NCBI GenBank assembly: GCA_023460055.1
Contig: JAEWRJ010000051.1
Coordinates: 1 to 18,402 of the forward strand
Direction: 5' to 3'
Length of the DNA stretch: 18,402 bases
From: Bacillota bacterium
Lineage (GTDB): Bacteria > Bacillota > Clostridia > Christensenellales > Aristaeellaceae
The notes beneath the pieces were generated by a model. That model was given only the letters and a program-made list of their open reading frames with translations. It was not told the DNA's origin and did not search any database. Numbering within the stretch: the first letter of the stretch is position 1; every line of letters starts with the position of its first letter. Positions 16,009 through 18,402 of the stretch are shown here, piece after piece. The position numbers were made by a program, and so were the translations under genes.

Positions 16009-16014
16009 ATTATA
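16009..16014 (-). promoter_or_regulatory. Extended -10 promoter of the hydrolase-TSUP unit
   Basis: A perfect TATAAT on the minus strand is preceded by TGA, giving the extended form TGnTATAAT. No good -35 box lies 16-18 bases upstream, which extended -10 promoters can tolerate. It is back to back with the plus-strand promoter of the His-rich gene. Confidence 0.6.
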
Positions 16015-16029
16015 TCACAGCGAAGGGCT

Positions 16030-16057
16030 TTGCGTTACGTCATAATTAGGGTATATT
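16030..16057 (+). promoter_or_regulatory. Candidate promoter of the His/Cys-rich protein gene
   Basis: TTGCGT (16030-16035) and TATATT (16052-16057) are 16 bases apart. The start of transcription near 16064 gives a leader of about 27 bases carrying the AAGGAGG site, and would exclude the GTG at 16061 as a start codon. Confidence 0.5.
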
Positions 16058-16090
16058 AGCGTGAGCCCCAAGAGGGACAAGGAGGAAAGC

Positions 16091-16651
16091 ATGGAGCATA
16101 CACCCCATGAGCACGAAGCCGGCTGCGCCTGCGGCCACGACCATCACGATCATCACAGCCACGAACACAGCGAAGCCTGCGGCTGCGGGCATGAGCATCA
16201 CAGCCACGAGCACGGTGAAAACTGCGGCTGTCATGCCTACGAAGGCGGCATCGAGGGCCTCAGCGACACGGAGGCGGAGATGCTGCGCGTGATCGGCCGC
16301 TACAGCTGCCTGCCCGTCGCGCGCTTTGCCCTTCGCAGCAGCAAGGATGATTCGCTGGATATGACGGCCCTGGAGCCCGTCACCATCGAGCGGGAAGACG
16401 ACAGCATAGAGGCAGTCCGGGAGCGCGGAAACATTCTGCTCTCGCTGGAGGACAAAGGGCTGATCACGCTGGATTATGACATCCCGATCACCGGCTATGA
16501 TTACGCCGGCTACCGCGAAAGCGCCCTGTTCGCTCAGCTGGAAAAAGCCGCCAGGGAAGGCGGGGACAAACCGGGCTTTCTGTTTGACTTGCCGGTCATG
16601 GAAGGCGGCAGCATGGCGCTGACCGAGGCCGGAGAAAAGTTGCTGGGCTGA
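16091..16651 (+). CDS. His/Cys-rich small protein, probable metal binding, function unknown
   Basis: The 186-residue product has two parts. Residues 1-48 contain 16 His and 6 Cys, the Cys in three CxC pairs (12/14, 30/32, 45/47) separated by HDHHDHHSHEH and HEHHSHEH runs. This imperfect repeat is a plausible site for zinc, nickel or copper. Residues 53-186 form an ordinary soluble domain (LSDTEAEMLRVIGRYSCLPV, then LLSLEDKGLITLDYDIPITG, ending GSMALTEAGEKLL) whose helix pattern and LxxKGLI/LTEAG motifs suggest a winged-helix-like fold. Similar His-rich proteins occur in other Clostridia as hypotheticals, as far as I recall. AAGGAGG lies 5 bases before the chosen ATG. It could be a metal chaperone, a metal store or a metal-sensing regulator; I cannot choose between these. 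Confidence 0.85.
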   Translation: MEHTPHEHEAGCACGHDHHDHHSHEHSEACGCGHEHHSHEHGENCGCHAYEGGIEGLSDTEAEMLRVIGRYSCLPVARFALRSSKDDSLDMTALEPVTIEREDDSIEAVRERGNILLSLEDKGLITLDYDIPITGYDYAGYRESALFAQLEKAAREGGDKPGFLFDLPVMEGGSMALTEAGEKLLG

Positions 16652-16662
16652 CAGCGTCGCCA

Positions 16663-16708
16663 ATACAGCAAAGGGCTGCCGAATGTATCGGTCAGCCCTT
16701 TGCTGTAT
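16663..16708. terminator. Long perfect hairpin between convergent genes, probable two-way terminator
   Basis: A 16-bp perfect inverted repeat (ATACAGCAAAGGGCTG at 16663-16678 against 16693-16708) encloses a loop that itself pairs CCGA with TCGG, giving about 20 bp with one bulged base. It begins 11 bases after the stop of the His-rich gene and ends 6 bases before the stop of the HAD gene. Neither side has a run of T residues, so termination is inferred mainly from its place. Confidence 0.6.
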
Positions 16709-16714
16709 GCTGAT

Positions 16715-17335
16715 TTATAGGATCCGGGGACTGAGCTCCAGCTCTTCAAGCGCTTTGCGCGCCTTCGTATAATCTCCGTCAAACACAATACCCTGCATCC
16801 CGATGGATGCCGCTCCCAGTATATTGGCCTCTATGTCATCAATAAAGAAACACTCTTCGGGCTTCAAATCAAACCGCTCGCACAGCCTGAGGTAGATGCG
16901 AGGATCGGGTTTGACCAGCTTTTCGTGGGCTGACACCATAAAACCATCAAACAGAGGATAAAATGGCCTGTTCTCCAGTACCGCCGGAAACTGCAGGCCC
17001 GCGTTTGACAACAGATACAGCTTCAGCCCAGCGGCCTTGCAACGCCGGACAAAGCCCTCAGCCCCCTCAATGGGACGCATCCACAAAGGCCAGTCCGCCT
17101 CCAGCTTCCGCATGGTTTCACGCAGACGATCAGGCGTGCGCTCAAGGGCCAGCCGCAGCAGTTCCTCCCGCGAAAGAAGACCGGCATCGGCCATCCCCCA
17201 TTCCCGGGGTTCAAAAAGCGCAGCGTATAATACATTCGCGTCATTCTCATTCCCTGCAGCCCGCAGGGCAAAGTCCATGGGCGTCCAGCCCACCAGCACA
17301 TTGCCCATATCAAATACGATGTTTTTGATCATCAT
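16715..17335 (-). CDS. HAD-superfamily hydrolase (subfamily IA, YihX-like)
   Basis: This 206-residue cytoplasmic protein is probably a small-molecule phosphatase. Motif I is FDMGNVLV with nucleophile Asp9; the usual second Asp (DxD) is Gly11, a form seen in the FDxGNV group that includes YihX. Motif II is YLLSNAG (Ser110), motif III VKPDP (Lys142) and motif IV FFIDD (Asp166, Asp167). A helical cap of about 75 residues lies between motifs I and II, as in subfamily IA. The substrate is unknown; sugar phosphates are typical for relatives. Two Met codons start the protein, and the ribosome site before them is weak (AAAGGG, then GGGA close to the ATG), so the exact start is less certain than for its neighbours. 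Confidence 0.92.
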   Translation of the reverse strand: MMIKNIVFDMGNVLVGWTPMDFALRAAGNENDANVLYAALFEPREWGMADAGLLSREELLRLALERTPDRLRETMRKLEADWPLWMRPIEGAEGFVRRCKAAGLKLYLLSNAGLQFPAVLENRPFYPLFDGFMVSAHEKLVKPDPRIYLRLCERFDLKPEECFFIDDIEANILGAASIGMQGIVFDGDYTKARKALEELELSPRIL

Positions 17336-17386
17336 GTCCCAACCCTTTATTGCGTCATTTGCCTCCGCGAGCGGCAGACGGCCTTT

Positions 17387-17415
17387 ATATTATCGCGCTT
17401 TGCCCGCTTAAGCAA
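17387..17415 (-). promoter_or_regulatory. Candidate promoter of the HAD hydrolase gene
   Basis: TTGCTT (17410-17415) and TAATAT (17387-17392) are 17 bases apart on the minus strand. An overlapping TATAAA is an alternative -10. It lies back to back with the promoter of the plus-strand gene. Confidence 0.45.
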
Positions 17416-17427
17416 GAAGTGCGGATA

Positions 17428-17456
17428 TTGACAGATCCCCGCTATGCGGATACCCT
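17428..17456 (+). promoter_or_regulatory. Candidate promoter of the LOR/SDH family gene
   Basis: A perfect TTGACA -35 (17428-17433) is followed after 17 bases by TACCCT (17451-17456), a weak -10 that keeps only the first, second and last consensus bases. The start would fall a few bases before the AAGGAGG site at 17467-17473. Confidence 0.45.
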
Positions 17457-17482
17457 TTGTGAAAACAAGGAGGAACCGTGTT

Positions 17483-18402
17483 ATGTTAGAAATGCCCGCC
17501 TATACCGCGCCCGATTTCAGCGCGCCGCCCCTTGCCCAAGCGCCGGACGCCGTGTTCAACCCCTCACCGGCAGACGGCATTGCCCCTGACAATTACCACG
17601 CCTCCTCCATCTATCCCGAGTATTTCAAGGTCGGGGGTCAGTGGCTATTACCGGAGGACAGCCGCATGGATTGCCTGGCTGTGCTGGAAGAGAACAGCAT
17701 CGCCATCCGCGAGTTCCGCAGCATTAAAGAGGGTGATTTGATCGCTGTGGGCCGAAGTGAACGCGGCGAGGACGGCATATACGTGCACATGGACGGTTTC
17801 ACAAAGGCATCCTCCGCCCGGGAGCAATTCTCCTTCCGCACAGGCCGTTCACGCGAGACAGCCTATTCTCGTGATTACGACAGCTTCTACAGCCTGCTCC
17901 GGCATGAGCGCGAGCACGGCTGTATCCTTTGGGTGCTTGGCCCTGCCTGCGCGTTTGACTCCGATGCCCGCCGGGCTATGGCTGCCCTGGTTGATCAAGG
18001 CTTCGTCCACGCACTCCACGCCGGCAACGCCCTCGCCACCCACGATTTGGAGGCCGGGCTGTTCGGTACAGGCCTGGGACAGGATATCTATTCACAGGAG
18101 CTGATCCATAACGGCCACTACCACCATATTGACGTGATCAACAAAGTCCGCGCCTGCGGTTCCATCCCCGAATTTATCAGGCAGTTCAGCATAGAAGACG
18201 GTATCATGCGCGCCTGTGTCAAGCGTTCCGTCTCCTTTGTTCTTTCCGGCTCCATTCGGGATGACGGCCCCCTGCCGGAGGTGATCGCCGATGTGTACCA
18301 AGCGCAGGATGCCATGCGCGGCCTGGTACGCCGCGCCACCACCGTCATCTGCCTGGCCACCCAGCTGCATACCATCGCCATCGGCAACATGACTCCCTCC
18401 TA
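17483..18402 (+). CDS. LOR/SDH family protein (TIGR00300; ornithine cyclodeaminase / ArgZ-AgrE C-terminal type), cut off by window edge
   Basis: About 306 residues are visible and the frame is open to the right edge. The N-terminal part (DNYHASSIYPEYFKV, SRMDCLAVLEE, GIYVHMDGF) and the C-terminal part (WVLGPACAFDSDARRAMAAL, HAGNALATHDLEAGLFGT, SGSIRDDGPLPEVI, CLATQLHTIAIGNMTPS) agree with the LOR/SDH bifunctional-enzyme domain. That domain forms the second half of cyanobacterial arginine dihydrolase ArgZ/AgrE and is an ornithine cyclodeaminase, making proline and ammonia from ornithine, in archaea. The clostridial stand-alone form is less studied, so ornithine cyclodeaminase activity is inferred. 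AAGGAGG lies 9 bases before the ATG. Judging from relatives, only about 60-100 residues are missing. Confidence 0.9.
   Translation, partial: MLEMPAYTAPDFSAPPLAQAPDAVFNPSPADGIAPDNYHASSIYPEYFKVGGQWLLPEDSRMDCLAVLEENSIAIREFRSIKEGDLIAVGRSERGEDGIYVHMDGFTKASSAREQFSFRTGRSRETAYSRDYDSFYSLLRHEREHGCILWVLGPACAFDSDARRAMAALVDQGFVHALHAGNALATHDLEAGLFGTGLGQDIYSQELIHNGHYHHIDVINKVRACGSIPEFIRQFSIEDGIMRACVKRSVSFVLSGSIRDDGPLPEVIADVYQAQDAMRGLVRRATTVICLATQLHTIAIGNMTPS

Noticed and set aside
16046..16663. A 205-codon minus-strand frame opposite the His/Cys-rich gene
   Set aside because: The plus-strand gene has a perfect ribosome site, a promoter and a structured protein; the antisense frame has none and its Ala/Val-rich run mirrors the His codons.
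17336..17370. A possible tiny leader frame (GGAGG, then ATG ACG CAA TAA) before the HAD gene
   Set aside because: Three codons with a ribosome site only 3 bases away is too little to support a leader peptide.
1..18402. tRNA or rRNA genes, CRISPR arrays, insertion sequences, phage attachment sites, riboswitches
   Set aside because: No conserved patterns for any of these were found by reading; gaps between genes are short apart from 7107-7507, which is explained by the pstB remnant, the PHO-box promoter and a terminator.

Overview
The window looks like chromosomal DNA from a Firmicute, most likely an uncultured or gut-type Clostridia. The evidence is strong AGGAGG-type ribosome binding sites before almost every gene, Firmicute-like gyrase proteins, a Bacillus-type PHO box, a DUF1292 gene, and a clostridial-type ornithine cyclodeaminase homologue. 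By eye the GC content is well above 50%. There are no tRNA or rRNA genes, CRISPR arrays or insertion sequences. Twelve of the fourteen intact genes lie on the minus strand; the two plus-strand genes are near the right end.

Left block (1-3.6 kb): gyrB and gyrA form one minus-strand operon with its own extended -10 promoter. gyrA runs off the left edge at its GyrA-box. Next (3.7-7.5 kb), read on the minus strand, comes a phosphate-response unit: a PHO-box promoter, the 3' remnant of a broken pstB, then phoU, phoP, phoR and a half-size EamA transporter gene, ended by a hairpin. The pst transporter genes that normally sit between this promoter and phoU are missing. The simplest reading is an internal deletion that joined the old pst promoter to the end of pstB, so that the phosphate signalling genes are now driven directly by a promoter PhoP itself should bind.

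Middle block (7.5-14.3 kb): a DUF1292 gene overlaps uvrC (nucleotide excision repair). Downstream are three consecutive genes for secreted proteins of unknown function, 466, 517 and 491 residues long. They share a layout and short matching segments and look like old, strongly diverged tandem duplicates. The first two are tightly linked; the third has its own good promoter and a strong terminator. This trio is the best candidate here for an undescribed system.

Right block (14.3-18.4 kb): an alpha/beta hydrolase and a TSUP (TauE/SafE-like) membrane permease form a minus-strand pair. Divergent from them is a plus-strand gene for a small protein whose first 48 residues hold 16 His and 6 Cys, a probable metal-binding head. 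It converges on a HAD-family hydrolase gene across a long perfect hairpin. Finally a plus-strand gene of the LOR/SDH (ornithine cyclodeaminase, ArgZ/AgrE C-terminal) family runs off the right edge.
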